Origin: Rhabdornis inornatus | Taxonomy: Eukaryota; Chordata; Aves; Passeriformes; Rhabdornithidae | Length of the DNA: 64,000 nucleotides | Direction of reading: 5' to 3' | NCBI GenBank assembly: GCA_013397075.1 | Contig: VWZS01010871.1 | Coordinates: forward strand, 339,363-403,362 | Shown: one piece after another, positions 35,376 through 48,605 of the stretch | How positions within the stretch are numbered: position 1 is the first letter of the stretch | Layout: every line of letters begins with the position of its first letter | The notes under the pieces: generated by a model | Told to the model about the DNA's origin: nothing | Database searches by the model: none | What the model saw: only the letters and a program-made list of their open reading frames with translations | Program-made: the position numbers and the translations under genes

Positions 35376-37640
35376 ATCTCTCTTAGACTACCTTGAAAAC
35401 ACAAGCACGTGATTTTGCTTTATAAGCTTTATTTGTTACATCCAAGATTAGAAGCCTTTTTAATTTCTAAACCCCTCTCTTCTTCCTACACCAGGCAAGG
35501 GACATCCTTGTGACCTTTGAGGATCTGGTGTCTAGAGAAGTTGAACAATGGTCTGTAACACACCTGAAAATGTTTCCAGTTTGAGCTTGTGAGGGAGGAT
35601 TGGGGATTGAAGGGTGCCCTCAGCACAGAGTTGCAGTGATGTTAATAACACATATGATCTGTTTGACAGACTTTAGTACAAATCTGCAAACACTATTCTC
35701 TAAAGAGCATAGGCAGGAAAGATAGAAATTGTATGTGATAAACAGGAGACACTTTGCATGCTGCATCCTACTAACAACTACTTAGAGAAAAGAGGTACTA
35801 CTTCCCAAAGTTCTCGTACTTTCAGACTTGGGGTTTTGGAAAAGAACTTGAGGAAGTGGGTTTTTCTCTCCTGTTAACATGAAGTTTCTCTTTCCTGGCA
35901 GCCAAGCCTTTCGGTTAACTGGTAGACAAGAGTTTTATTCTGATTTTTCATGGTTGTTACTACTCAGTTGAAACAGAATGGCTTTAGCACCAGCACTGTT
36001 GGACTAATGCAAATAATTTGTAAGCAACTTGCTCCTCTCCAGCTGCCTCCCACAACAAAACAGGTGCTATAAAGCAGATATTTAAGTCCATGTATAACAC
36101 CCCAAAGGTACAGTCTAAAAAATGAGGCTCAAACATCACACTCACAGCAAGATTTTGCATGCAGACAGTGAGGCTTTCCTCCTGGCCAGCTGCAGTGAAG
36201 TGCTCCATGATTTTAGTTCCTGGGGATTCTCTGCTCTGCTCAGAAACAAAATTAAAATTAGAGAAAACCTGCAAAGAAGAGAGTTTGAGAATTGTGGAAT
36301 TTTAAAGGAGAACTTCCTGATCTCAGGCTTTGCTTCAAGACCTTCTCTAAATGATAGGCTTTGTTGTGCCTCTCCTGTAACTCCTGTTGGGCCTCGTGAT
36401 ATATTAATGCAATGCTGTTCAAGTTCTGCCATGCTACAGCTTTCCTGACATGTGGATTTTTTGGTAAAACTGGGGGTCCATTATTGAGGTCAGTGCCAGG
36501 TTCATGATATTAAACACTCTCAAACTGGCTTACTTCAAAACACATCTGGGAGTGAAGGCTTTTGGTAGAAATGGGTCTTTAAGAAATAAGCAGCAGTGAA
36601 ACTTTTATTTAAAAAAAGAATGATGACTTTCTGTGTATGTAAATGTATATCATTTCTGTATATTTATTAGGATTTCTTGTATAAAAAGTGCAATATTAAT
36701 AATTGTACATTATTTTGTCCAGATAAAACTATTTTGTTTTTTTAAATCTCCCCAGAATTTTGTTCCTCTAAAATCAACAGTAATAGTGTATTTCTCTTAA
36801 TTTTAATAGCACTTGCATTTAATTGGGGATCTGCTTCACTACGCACAGAGTGCTTTATAGATATGACAGGAGGGAGGGATGATGTTTTTAACTTGTGAAA
36901 TTATAATTATGCATGGAATGAAGGACAATTCCTTAATAACATAATAATAGCAATGATGATGATGACGATGTGATGGATATTTTTGATACATTAGTTAACA
37001 AAATGCAGCATGGGGAAGTATTTTATTTTGTGTAAAAGCAAAATATGTTCAAGCTATCACATGTTCCATTGTATCTGTGTAACTGTGCACAGGATAAACA
37101 CAAAGGATCTGATCTGGAGGGGCCACTGTGTTGTCTTTGCACAGTGTGGATTTAATTTCACATGTCTGTCTTCTGAATTGTGACTTGGCAGCATCTCAGT
37201 AATATAAGGATTACTGGTTATTTTTAAAAAGGATGCTTTCCTTCTCTAAAGAGAAAACAAAACAGCCAACTTGTATTTATGTAACTTTTTGTACAAGTAA
37301 TGCAGGTTACTTATTTAACTACAACTGTCTAATGTGTTGTTTTTTAATCTTAAAAACAAAAGCCAAAGAAGCAAAACTGTTGGAGTTCTCTGTCCTTATT
37401 CTGGATTATGATAGCAGCACATACTTGTTACACAAAGTACACATGATGTATCTGCCTTGGGAAAAGAGGATGTCTTATCTCTCCTAAAATCTTCAGACAT
37501 TAAGATTCTGCACCCTGTCTTGGAGATAGGTTTTAATTCTCCATTTGCTGTGCTTTATTCTTATTTGCTAATGGCTTGCCCCTACTGCTCTTGCAGAAGT
37601 ATAAAGCTGGTCCAAGGACCATAAGGATCAATAAAAGTAT
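35376..37640 (+). other. Possible distal 3' UTR and flank
   Basis: Unique sequence with AT-rich, UTR-like stretches (for example 36600-36760), a short GAT-rich run near 36952-36970, and the canonical AATAAA at 37630. No coding frame looks real. Whether it is transcribed cannot be told from sequence. Confidence 0.4.
37630..37635 (+). terminator. Candidate distal poly(A) signal AATAAA
   Basis: Canonical AATAAA followed by a T-rich stretch (CCTTATTTTTAAG). If used, the 3' UTR would be about 3.3 kb and include the CR1 copy. Confidence 0.25.
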
Positions 37641-40600
37641 ACTCCTTATTTTTAAGTAACAATGCTTCAAGATATAACTTTCCTCAGCAATCTGTGGCCT
37701 GAAGAAACACCTGTTAATTCAGTCTTTCCTTACAGGTTGCTGCTGCCTTCAGTAATGGAGCTGACAGCTACCTGAAGCATCAGGTGTGTGTGCAGAAGGA
37801 ATTATGGTAATGGTCTGAATTACAAGGGGAAAGAAGAAAAAAATTAATGATGCCAAAAGCATTTTTTCTTAACAAAGAAAAAAACTGAGTTTTGAAAACT
37901 AAGCTGTTACCCTTTTCAAACAAACAATATGTCTCTGCTGAAAGGGAACAGCAATTTTGCTCTGATTTATTGACAGTTTCCCTTGTATGATGTTCCTGCA
38001 GATGTTTTTTAGATACCTAAACTGCAGGCAAATAACTCTCACACAAGCAAGTCAAAGACCAGACCTAAGACTTCCAAGCAAGAGTACTGAAGGCAATGGG
38101 AATTTCATCATTCATTTCAGTAAAACAAGTGTAGAAGCTGTTGTGAGTGTAAAATGAACAATATATGTGTTCTCAAAAGAATAATTATTGTCTCTTATGC
38201 TTACGGCTTTAGTTACTAGTCAAGTCAAAAAGTGTTCAAAACCTTAAAAGCAAGCTTCCAGTTTTGATCTCCTCACTAATTTTCCTCACAATAGAAAAAC
38301 AGTTCTGGACCAAACAGAAAAATACAGTGCTGAAAGGCCCCCCACAGAAGATCTACTCCCAGCCCCTCTTATGTGACAAGGTAAGCACAACTGAACTAGT
38401 CCAGACATCTGTGTCTGCATGCATGATCTCAAAAAATACAAGGCATAGCCAGAGTTTTCCAAAGTAACCTCTAGCAGGAAAACCTTTTTCCTGCTCTCTA
38501 GATGCAATTACATGGACTGCAGTTGGAGCTTGTTTAGTTTTAAAATTAGGATTCTTCTTGTGAAAAAGGCCTTACCATTTGTCTGGTGCTTCAACATTGA
38601 TTCATAAATTGATTACATTGTTCTAGATCAGCATCACCTGACACTTCTATTTGTAGAAGGTCTACCAAAAGCTTAGTCTTTTCCAGATTTTCAGAATGAT
38701 AAAATTCCTCAAAAGTTTTTAATGTCAGCTTGCAGTGAGTCTGATCATTTCAGCTACTAGTTGAGTAAATAAGCTTCATTCAGTTACCTAACTTTTAACA
38801 GACATGCCTTCAAAGTATTTAAAATGTCAAGTTTGCTCCCAGACCAGCAGTGTATGCCGATGGGAAGCTCAGAACTGCTAATGCTAGCTATGGCTGTACA
38901 TATTAACTGCAAACCACAGCTTGGGGATCATCGATTTAACCATTCCCTTCATCCTCTTTTTTAAAGACATATATATATGTATTTATCAATAGTGTTATGT
39001 ATTACCTGTCCAGTTTTGTGGAAAGCAAACGAAAAAACCTGTCAAATACTTGAGTTAGCACAAAATTGAAGGAGGGGAAAATCAGATCTCCTTCTTCTAC
39101 CGATCTTAAACATTTCTCACACCAAAAGCATATCGGTCGATCATTATTTCACCTACATTGCTTTTCATCATATCCAGCTAATATCTCCTCTCCAGACAGT
39201 CAGAATCAAATCTAAAATCTGTTCATATACATAGTCATTTTTATGTTTTTTAATATAAATGTTTCACTGAGGCATTTCAGTAATTGCAACCCAAGTTATC
39301 TAGATTTGTAAGTGGAAAATACACATATTGGCACCTCCTTTTCCATTTGAAATACTTATTTCTATTTTCACCTCCTTTTTCACTGAAGTACAATACTTGT
39401 TCCTTCACCAGAGGCATTGTTCTTGTCTCCACACTTGCCCAGACACACAAATACCCAGGGTGTCAGTTGACAGACCAGGCTAATTTTGGCTAAACCCATG
39501 AGACTTTTGGAGGGATGAAGCACAGCAGGCAGGACTCCATCAGCTGAGGCCTCAGCTGAACAAAGACTGAGAAGGAAACTCCCCTCTGCAAGCAGGGCAA
39601 GTTTGGGTTGCACTTCTCTATCCTTCCTGCTAACACGCTGCTTACCTCTCAGAAGAGGGAAAAAAGGGAAAAGCAGAAATTTTGTCTAACTTTTAAAGCC
39701 TTTGCAAAGAGAGGCTTTATATTTGTGTAGCTATAAATAAATGAATGCTGTTTTATGCAGCTAAAAGGAGAAGGGATACCAAAGAGTTGCACTCTGGTTA
39801 CGTATATATACTCTTTTTTTAAAGCAGTGGCAGGATGTGAACAATTCCACAGTAAGCATGTAGTTATCCACACATGCTTCGGATGACGTGGGTATGGGGG
39901 CACCACTCACTACTACTACTACTACTACTACTACTACACTCTTTAGTACTATAAAGTAGTCTTCTGCTTCAAGGTCTTGCATGGTTTGTATACAAACCCG
40001 CTAGGGACAATAAGAAAGCACAATAACGAACCAGAAGAATCACACCAGACAGGCCATGCTTGCTCTCCAAGTGAGGAGCCAGGATGGATTTCTTCTCTTA
40101 AGGAAGTGCTTAATGGTTGCACTGAGGAATAGTTTATTTTGGGCTATATGCAGACTTCCCCCCCAGCCTTTTCAACATGCTGGTTGGTTTGGTTTTTTTT
40201 AAAGCATAAATTATTAGTCTGAATAAATGGCCAATAATGTTGGTGGATGCTTGTTAAAACACTTCACCTTCTGAAACACTCATGGAGTCAGTTTTCAAGT
40301 AATAGCATACAACCTAGTGATTTTATTACCAAAGAAGAAAAGTCTCACTGTTAACCCACTACATACAAATAACAGAAAATTAAATCCAGCTGTGCAGGGA
40401 GGATCTCAGAGGCACTTTTTCTTTTTATTTATTTTTTTTTCCCTAATAGAGAGCAAATCAGAGCAGGGGCCTGCTTGCCCAGCAGAGTAGTATGCTCAAG
40501 TCTGTGTAATGGTGTTCGGCAGTGCCACATGAGCCCTCTCACCAGTATGCAGACAGTTCACACCAGCAAGCACAGAACTAGTGAGCTGGTGGAAACAGGG

Positions 40601-42196
40601 AACACAGAGATGAACACAGCATTGCCTTTTTTAGAACTACTCTATTCCTTCTCTTCCAAATGCAGCCAAAAACCTCTGTGCTACAGACATGCAGCCAGAT
40701 AGAGTAGTGAAAATCAGATTGCCCCAAAGCAGTATTTCCCCAAAAGACAAGAAGAGAGGCACAGGTCATCAAACCACTGCTTCCAAAGTGGGAAGGAGGC
40801 AGAGAGACACTACCACAGAAGGGAGAAGAGTGATTTTTTAGAGGGATCAGCCAAAAGTAAACTCTGTTCAGAATATTCATTATGGAAGTTTCCCATTCCA
40901 GTGAACTCAGTTCTCTGCCCAAACACCTCTTTCCAACTGAGATAACACAGTCTCTCAGGGAGGTCATATCTGTGCTTCAGGAAAGATTTTTTTTTGTCTT
41001 CCAAAGAAAAAGTTTGCTTTTTCACACATTAAATTCAGTTGCTTCCTGACTCCTGAATAGCATGCCCAGGATCTATACTGCTTTCCTCTGTGGTATGAAC
41101 ACACTCAGTTCTTGCTGAAGAATACCACGTATCTTTCAACACTTCCTTCACAGTCCTGAAACGCTTGAGGTGCTGACAATTGACTCTCATTAGTAATCTA
41201 TAGTCTTGGGTGAAGCACTCTTTAGAATTTGTGGTGGTAACATTTTCATAAATTTGCTGCTGGTTCATATTTCTAGACCATAAGTACATAATTTGCTGAT
41301 TTTTTTGTCCTCTCACCTATTCCCAACTAACTAAATAACTACAAACTTTCTCCATATGAAATGCCTCTGCATTGCTTACTTAATTACTTACTGCAGTAAG
41401 GCACTGGGGTTGGCAGTCCTTGCAGACACAGGTTGTTGAAAGGCTGATATAATACAAGCCCAAACTGAATTGATTATTTGTCTCCCCCATTATTGCAGGT
41501 AACTTTCTTCTGGGGTTGTTTCATTTTGTTTCCCACTAAGAACAGACTAAGTAATTTTGCTCAGCTTTTTCCCGGTGAGGAACAATAGTGCTGCCTTCCT
41601 CCTGGCTAAGAAAATATTCATAACCTTCTATTAAGCTGCTACGCTTCTAAAATTTAGTTTGCACATGTCTCCTTAATTCAGCTTGTGTGCTCAAGACTTG
41701 CCAAACAGATTGTGCTTTGCCTGCAGATCAGTAGTGCTGGTGAGCTCTCATGTGTTTTCAGGGATGTAGGTAGAAACTATCCTTCCAAACATCCTCTGCA
41801 GTGTACATACATGGAACTGTTCCTGTGCATAAGTGACATTTGTCTTTGATGATAGTCACAATAATCAGTTCCAGTGTAGTAACTGGCTTTGACAGTGATG
41901 TTTTTCTTCCATTATTGCTTAGCAAAATCTTCCTTGCTCTTTTTTGCATGCTTCATGGTATAAGGATGCCTTTTTCAACCCTGCCAGGGACAAAGTCTCT
42001 TTGTTTCATCCTTTCACTTTGGTTTTTGAAACACTTTTTGATTTGGCTCAAGTAGGCTTTGTACTTGAGCCAATGTTTAGGTATTGATGCCATTATCCAT
42101 TCTTCAAAAATAGAATGTTGACTCCAGCTATTTCCTTCTTTCCACTCATTTGTCAACTGAGTGAGAAGTGTTGTCTTGTGCTGCATCATGAGTGCA
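37641..42196. other. Intergenic DNA with no gene seen
   Basis: 4.6 kb of unique AT-rich sequence. The only clear feature is the ACT microsatellite at 39907-39938. Open frames of up to about 130 codons exist but have no domain, splice or codon support. Confidence 0.6.
39907..39938. repeat. (ACT)n microsatellite
   Basis: About ten consecutive ACT triplets. On the minus strand they give an artificial run of Val. Confidence 0.95.
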
Positions 42197-43788
42197 AGGT
42201 CACAGAATCACAGAATCACAGAATCACAGAGTCACAGAGTCACAGAACAAGTTGGGTTGGTAGGGACCACAGTGGGCCATCTGGTCCAACCTCCCTGCCC
42301 AAGCAGGGTCATCCTAGAATACACGGCACAGCACTGTGTCCAGACAGTTCTCGAATATCCCCAGTGAGTGAGATTCCACAGCCTCTCCAGGTAATCTGTT
42401 CCAGTGCTTGGTCACTGCACAGTAAAAAAGTTCTCCCTTGTGTTCAGGTGGAGCTCCCTGTGTGTCAGCTTGTGCTCATTGGTTTTTATGCTATTGCCTG
42501 GCACAGCTGAGCAGAGCCTGGATCCATCCACTGACACACTCCCCTCTGATACTCAGACATTGATGAGGTCCCCTGTCAGTCATCTCTGCTCAAGGCTGAA
42601 CAGGCCCAGCTCCCTCAGCCTTTCCTGCCAAAAGAGATGCTCCTCTCCTTATCATCTTTGTCACCCTCTGCTGGACCAGCTCCAGCAGCTCTGTGTCTCT
42701 CTTGTCCTGAGGAGCCCAGAACTGGACACAGCACTCCAGAGGTGCCTCACCAGGGCTGAGCAGAGGGACAGGATCACCTCCTGTGACCTGCTGGCAATGC
42801 TCTTCCCAGTGCACCCCAGGACACCATTGGCCTTCTTGGCCACCAGGACACACTGGTGGCTCATGGACAGCTTGCTGTCCACCAGGAACCCCAGGTCCTT
42901 CTCCTCAGAGCTGCTTCCCAGCAGGTCAGCCCCAGCCTGAGCTGGTTCCTGGGGTTGTTCCTCCCCAGTGCAGGACCCTGCATTTGCCCTTGTTGAATTT
43001 CAGCCAGTTCCTCTCTGCCCATCTCCCCACCTGCCGAGGCCCTTCTGAAGGGCTGCACGGCCCTCTGGGCTATGGCCACTGCTCCCAGCTCTGTGTCATC
43101 CATGAACTGGCTGAGGAGACACCTGCCCCTTCATCCACCTCACTGATGGAGAAATTACACGATACCAGGCCCACTGTTGAATCTGGGGGTCACCACTTGT
43201 GACAGGCTTCCAACTGGACCCTGTGCCACTGATAACAATCCTCTGGGATCTGCCATTCAGACAGTCCTCAGTCCGCATCACTGTCCCCTCATCCAGCCAC
43301 ACTTCTTGGGTTTGCCTATGAGGTTGTTGTGGGAGACAATGTCAAAAGCCTTGCTGAAGTCCAGGTAGAACAATATCCCCATCCATCTATCCAGGCAGTT
43401 GTTTCACTGTGGAAAGCAATCAGATTGGCCATGTATGATGTCCCTTTGCTGAATCCATGCTGACTCCATCCTGATCTCCCTCTTGTCATCCATGTGGATA
43501 GAGTTGGCCTCCAGAATGAGGTGCTCCATCACCTTTCCAGGGATTGAGGTGAGGTGGACTGGATGGTAGTCCCCTGAGCCCTCCTTCTTGCTCTTTGTGA
43601 ATACTGGGGTGACAACTGCTTTTTTCCAGTCCTCAGGCACCTCTCCTGATTCTCCATGATGTTTCAAGGATGACCACAAGCAGCCCAGCTAGGTCTCTCA
43701 GTGTTTCTAGATGTATCTTGTCAGGACCCATGGATTTGTGGATGTCAGGTTTGCCTAGGTGTTCCCTACCCCAATCCAAACCAAGGGA
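42197..43788 (-). mobile_element. CR1 LINE, antisense, with reverse-transcriptase remnants
   Basis: The 3' end is at 42197, where TCACAGAA octamer-like units are repeated about six times. The 3' region and then coding remnants follow toward higher coordinates. On the minus strand, 43679-43404 encodes V-P-E-D-W-K-K-A-V-V-T-P and L-T-S-I-P-G-K-V-M-E, the conserved non-LTR reverse transcriptase motifs. Positions 43780-43645 encode H-K-S-M-G-P-D-K-I-H and L-R-D-L-A in a different frame. A frameshift near 43645 and internal stops show that the copy is dead. It is about 1.6 kb and 5'-truncated. Confidence 0.9.
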
Positions 43789-43832
43789 AAGCCTGCCTGC
43801 CTGCCTGCCTGCCTGCCTTCCCTCCCTCCCTC
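43789..43832. repeat. (CCTG)n then (CCCT)n microsatellite
   Basis: Five or so GCCT units followed by TCCC units, at the 5' edge of the CR1 copy. Confidence 0.9.
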
Positions 43833-46139
43833 CACTCTTGAAGCCATGTATTCCTCTGTGTGATTTTCCTGGGTTTTGCCCCATCTCATCCCAAGGCCCT
43901 GAGCTTGCCCTTTACTGTCCACAGCTGCCTTATTGGGATGTCATCAGTACTCAGCTGAAAGCCAGCAGCAGGTGATAATAAGTTGGCCGTTCCAGCATGG
44001 GAAGTTTCTTGGGTTGTTTCTTACTTTGGCCCTAGGAAGGCAACACACTTTCCTATGGCTTGGGTCCAGTTGACACCCATCAGCTCCTCAAGGCTGCTCT
44101 CAACACTAGAAGCTGGGCCAGGCAGTATTTTTTACTCCCTACTCTCCCATAAAACAGACAAGATCTCTACAGAGCATCTGAAACATTTCTGAACAAGTGC
44201 TCGCTTATCTATCACTAGCACCTGGGGCTGCCATGCACACAGGTATAGTTTCATTTTCCTCCTCCTTCACTATGTAACTTCAAAATCAATTACAGAAGCC
44301 CATAGTGCAGTTCAGTGACATTTTAAGCTCTTTCTCAGGGTGTCTGACTTGTACTTCTCTCTCTCTGAGAATGTGATGTCTAAGAAAAAATTAAATTTAA
44401 TTGGCACAAACATCAGATAAAAATAACTTCTCATGGTTACCCATTAACTCATTCTGCATGATAACAGTAAACCAAACATGTGTACTGTAGAGCAGCCCAA
44501 CTTTATTTTCTGTATTAAACACCTCAATTCTATTCCAAATTATAATTATATAATTATCTGTATTTCTTTTATGCTGATTTTCTAATGACGCTGCCTAATT
44601 CAAACAAAATTAAACTCCAGACACAGAAGATGCTGCTTTACTTTAAATGCACTACTGAGCAAAAGGAGGACTGCCAAGTCAAGTCTGGGCTACCTGAGCC
44701 ATGTGATTCTCCACTGACCATCTGCACCTAAGTTGATAATAGCACATCTGTGTCATGTACATGTTCAGGGAAATTAAATAAATGGGGTTTAATCTTATTA
44801 AAACACTGGCTGGCACCCAGCCAGGTAAGCCTTCTGATTTAGTCCGTCATGCAGTCAGAGAGCATTAATGTTATTGCCAGAAGAGGGACAATGAGAAACC
44901 ATACAGCTGTAGGAGGACAAAATGTGAAACTGCAGCAGCCCAAGTTTTAATTGCCCTTAACTTCTATGGAACCACACCTTAAGTCGCAGAACAGAAATCA
45001 CTTTGTTCTTCAGTGTTATCACATATTGGTTTTAATAAATTCTTAACACACAGGGGTACAAAGCAGAAAAAACAAACAAAAAAACACCAACCAACCCTGT
45101 GTCTCATGCTCTGAAAGTGTTGGATTTAAACCAGTTGTGTCTGCTGGTATGAGCTGGCCCACTGCATGGAAAATCAAGATTCCCATTGTTAATGTTCAAA
45201 ACCCAGAAATTACTAGTGCTAAGTGGCATACTGCTTTGCTATTGAGCTTGATAAGACTAACTTCCACCCAGCAAAAAATATCCACACAAACCTGTAATAA
45301 AGATAATTTTACACACTAGACTCTCCTTGCTTTGTATTTCCTGCCAGCCTCATATCAAAGAATTGAAAGAACAGTTGGAAAGCTCTTATGCATAAAAGAA
45401 CAATCTTTTCTGCAGTCACAAGCCTCAGCTGTTTTTTTTTCATATATATTCTATTTCAGAATTGACAGCATTACAGGTTGATAAAGAAGATCAGAAAAAC
45501 AACTAGATAAAAAGATGCAGAAGAAAAAGGGTTTTTTTGTAGAAATTCAATAGTAAAGAAATGAAGATTCAGGAAGACTGGCTGGTAAAATAGGATGAGT
45601 TAAAAAAAGAAATGCCAAACATACTACAGGTCAATACCTCACTATAGAGTATCCAGGGCTCCAATACAGGTGAGTGAATATTTTACAGATTACTGAATTT
45701 CTGAAGGCTGTGTGAAGTCATCAATGACTGCATAGTTTGGTCCTTTTGTACAGTGAAATTTTTAGAGATTTACCTAGTTGTTCCTGCTGCAAGAAATATA
45801 ATTTTTCATTGAACTAGGACATATTTTTTGAAAAGTCCTCTAGGACTGATTCAAGGACTTCAAGTGAAGCAGAACCACTGTGTCCCTAAGGTATTGTTCC
45901 AGTGGCTTCCCACCCTCACGGTTATTGTTCCAGTGGCTCAATACCTCAAGGTATTGTTCCAGTGGCTTCCCACCCTCAAGGTTATTCATGTTTTCAGATG
46001 TTTGGCTTTAACTTGCCAGCACTTAGGAAGAATTTCTATCCCAATAGGTTTCCGAGCTTTTCCAAAGTTTTAAAATACCTTTATACAGAAAATTATCTTC
46101 CTCTTTAAATGCTGCTTTGATGGTCAGACACAAGCCTTT
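43833..46139. other. Intergenic DNA, no gene seen
   Basis: Unique sequence except for the minisatellite at 45890-45985. No coding or RNA feature supported. Confidence 0.6.
45890..45985. repeat. Short minisatellite, 60-bp period with a half-unit sub-repeat
   Basis: GGTATTGTTCCAGTGGCTTC starts at 45890 and again at 45950. A related half-unit (GGTTATTGTTCCAGTGGCTC) lies between them near 45920. It is therefore about three copies of a roughly 30-base unit, with the alternate units more alike. Confidence 0.85.
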
Positions 46140-46205
46140 CACAGAATCATATATAAATAGAATATCCTGAGTTGGAAGGGACCCACGAGAATCATCAAGC
46201 ATGCA
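46140..46205 (-). mobile_element. Tiny CR1 3' fragment, antisense
   Basis: CACAGAATCAT, then GAGTTGGAAGGGACCCA and ATCATCAAG: the reversed terminal 60 or so bases of a CR1 copy. Confidence 0.7.
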
Positions 46206-47816
46206 ACAGCTTCAGCTAGCACTTGAGCTAAATACTCAGGAAACAGCCAGAGCTGCCTGGAGTAAGGGAGAGGAGGATTTAGGAAAGTAGAATGTGCTTA
46301 AGAAGTCAGAAAGTTTCATAGCGCTAATAGAACAGTCGTAAGCCTACAGAAAGCACTTTGGACAAAGAAATGAATAGTTTGGGTCAGAAGCTTAATACTG
46401 GCTTAATTATTCAAAACATAATGCAACTCTGGCTGCTGGCTGAGCTGTAGCAACATGTGACAATTTCAACTCTTTGATGTTTCTGGTGTCCATCCAGAAC
46501 TCTGAAGTGAAGAGCTTTTACTGAAAAACTTCTCTTACAAGCCTCGGGTGGTATCTTTGGCAGAAAAACCCCCCATCTGATAGCCTAGTTCTGGGCAGCA
46601 CAGTGACACAATTTATAAAAGTGCAATATTCAATAATATTTATCCTGTAATTGTACCTTTTGTTTGTGTCTTTGATAGGAATACTGAAAAAGGCTGGATC
46701 TCAGACTTTGTTAACTTGCAATGACTTTTACATGTCACTTCACATCATGCGATTCACCTCTGTTTTTATGGACATTGCTGAACCCCCTTTACATCAATAA
46801 TAAAGTTTATTACTAAGAGATCTTTCTATTACTGTCTCAGGAGGACAACATCTCTCAATTAATGAGCAAGAGGTAGGTGGGAAAAACAAAACAAAATTAA
46901 GAGAAACATAAATCAGTATGTCTTTTCCCTGGATTTTATGTTCTTCATTTTTACAAATTAACCAGAAAAAGTCAGTGCCAGGGAATTAAGTTAATTTTAA
47001 GAGTTCTCTAAATAAGAAACCAAGAACTGGTTTAAAAGACGGTTATAAACAAAATCAAGCTGTCAGCATAAGTTAATTTTAAGAGTTCTCTAAATAAGAA
47101 ACCAAGAACTGGTTTAAAAGACGGTTATAAACAAAATCAAGCTGTCAGCATCAGTTTTCTGAAAGGTATGACTGGGGTGGGTCTTTGTAAGGGGCCAGGT
47201 ATGTAACAATGCTCTTTGTAACTAGCAGTGCAGGTTGTTTCAGCATCTGGGAGAGTGACATGCTTTGCACCTGACCAGACAGGTTTATAGGTTTACGTAA
47301 CTGTGAGTGAATGATGCCCATGATGGGTCCAAAATGTAGTCAAGAAATCTATTGGTTTTGCTGGGAAAGTCTGGAGCATGAGTGATAGGTTTTAGTCTAT
47401 TTCATAGCCAAGGCTTATAGTCTTCCTTTACTATAGAAGTGCTATTAAATGGTTCAGTAATTTTATTAAACTGGGCCAAAGCTTGACACATCTTGGCTGG
47501 CTTTTCATTTGGGTGCTTCCAATTTGTCCAAGTAGTGGTGTGAAGGTCCATTTTCTCCAAAGGAGGAAGATATGCATCAGGTTTTCTGGTGAATACAGGA
47601 GGCTGTAGTCAAGTTTTGTCTTTTTCATGAAATTCAGTTGTAGTGGCGAAAGGAAGACAGGGCCTAGTTTTGTCTGGTATGGTTTTGGAAACTTGGTTGG
47701 CTGACCAGCCCACCCTTGGTAAGAAAATTTGTGCGTAGTGAGGCCATCAAATGAAACATAATTGTCCTTGTATTTTTGAATTTTATGACATAATGTTTCA
47801 CCAGAGGAGGAGGCAC
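46206..47816. other. Intergenic DNA with an 82-bp tandem duplication
   Basis: Unique apart from the duplication at 46988-47151; no gene or RNA feature seen. Confidence 0.6.
46988..47151. repeat. Perfect 82-bp tandem duplication
   Basis: Positions 46988-47069 are repeated at 47070-47151 with no mismatch seen and no N at the junction. Both copies begin AAGTTAATTTTAAG and end CTGTCAGCAT. It is probably a recent polymorphic duplication. Confidence 0.95.
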
Positions 47817-48605
47817 ATCACAGAATCACAGAATTACAGAATTACTAGATTGGAAGAGCCCTTTAAGATCGAGTCTAACCCACGCCCTAACACCTCAACT
47901 AAACCATGGCACTATGGTGTGCTGTATCCAGTCCGTTGTTAAACACATCCAGGGATGGTGACTCTACTACCGCCCCAGGCAGACAATTCCAGCATCTTAT
48001 CATTCTTTCCACAAAAAACTTTTTCCTAATATCCAACCTGTATTTCCCTTGGCACAGCTTAAGATTGTGTCGTCTGGTTCTGTCAGTTGCTGCCTGGAGA
48101 AAGAGACCAACCCCCACCTGACTACAATCACCTTTCAGGGAGTTGTAGAGAGTGATGAGGTCACCCCTGAGTCTCCTTTTCTCCAGGCTGAACAACCCCA
48201 GCTCCCTCAGCCATTCCTCACAGGGTTTGTGTTCCAAACCCCTCACCAGCCTTGCTGTCTCCTCTGGACGTGCTCAAGCGTCTCAATGTCCTTCCTAAAC
48301 TGAGGGGACAGAACTGGACACAGCACTCAGGGTGTGACCTCACCAGTGCTGAGTCCAGGGGAAGAATGACCTCCCTGCTCCTGCTGGTCACACTATTCCT
48401 GACACAGGCCAGGATGCCATTGGCCTTCTTGGCCACCAGGACACACTGCTGGCTCATGTTCAGCCAGCTGCCAACCAGAACCCCCAGGTTCCTTTCTGCC
48501 TGGGCACTGTCCAGCCACATCATCCCCAGCCTAGAGCACTGCAGGGGGTTATTGTGGCCAAAATGCAGGACTCAGCACTTGGGTTTATTAAATTAATTTT
48601 ATTGG
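47817..48605 (-). mobile_element. CR1 LINE 3' fragment, antisense
   Basis: Starts with reversed CR1 3' end units CACAGAATCACAGAATTAC and continues with TTTTTCCTAATATCCAACC, CACCTGACTACAA, CACCCCTGAGTCTCC, CCTCACCAG, GATGCCATTGGCCTTCTTGG, GGCTCATGTTCAGCC and CTGCCCATCC. On the minus strand these read as the usual CR1 3' order. 5'-truncated. Confidence 0.9.

Noticed and set aside
39761..39982. Open frame with a run of valines (membrane-like)
   Set aside because: The run is the ACT microsatellite read on the minus strand.
40578..40967. 129-codon minus-strand open frame in intergenic DNA
   Set aside because: No domain, no splice or promoter support, and overlapping open frames of similar quality on other frames.
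42197..42245. Regular short repeats that might suggest a CRISPR-like array
   Set aside because: The units are direct CR1 3' end octamer-type repeats with no spacers, in an animal genome.
42115..42510. Open frame with repeated S-Q-N-H-R-I-T-E motif
   Set aside because: It is the translation of repeated TCACAGAA units at the CR1 3' end, not a protein repeat.
42404..42940. 178-codon plus-strand open frame
   Set aside because: It is antisense to a CR1 3' region; the reverse strand carries the CR1 signatures.
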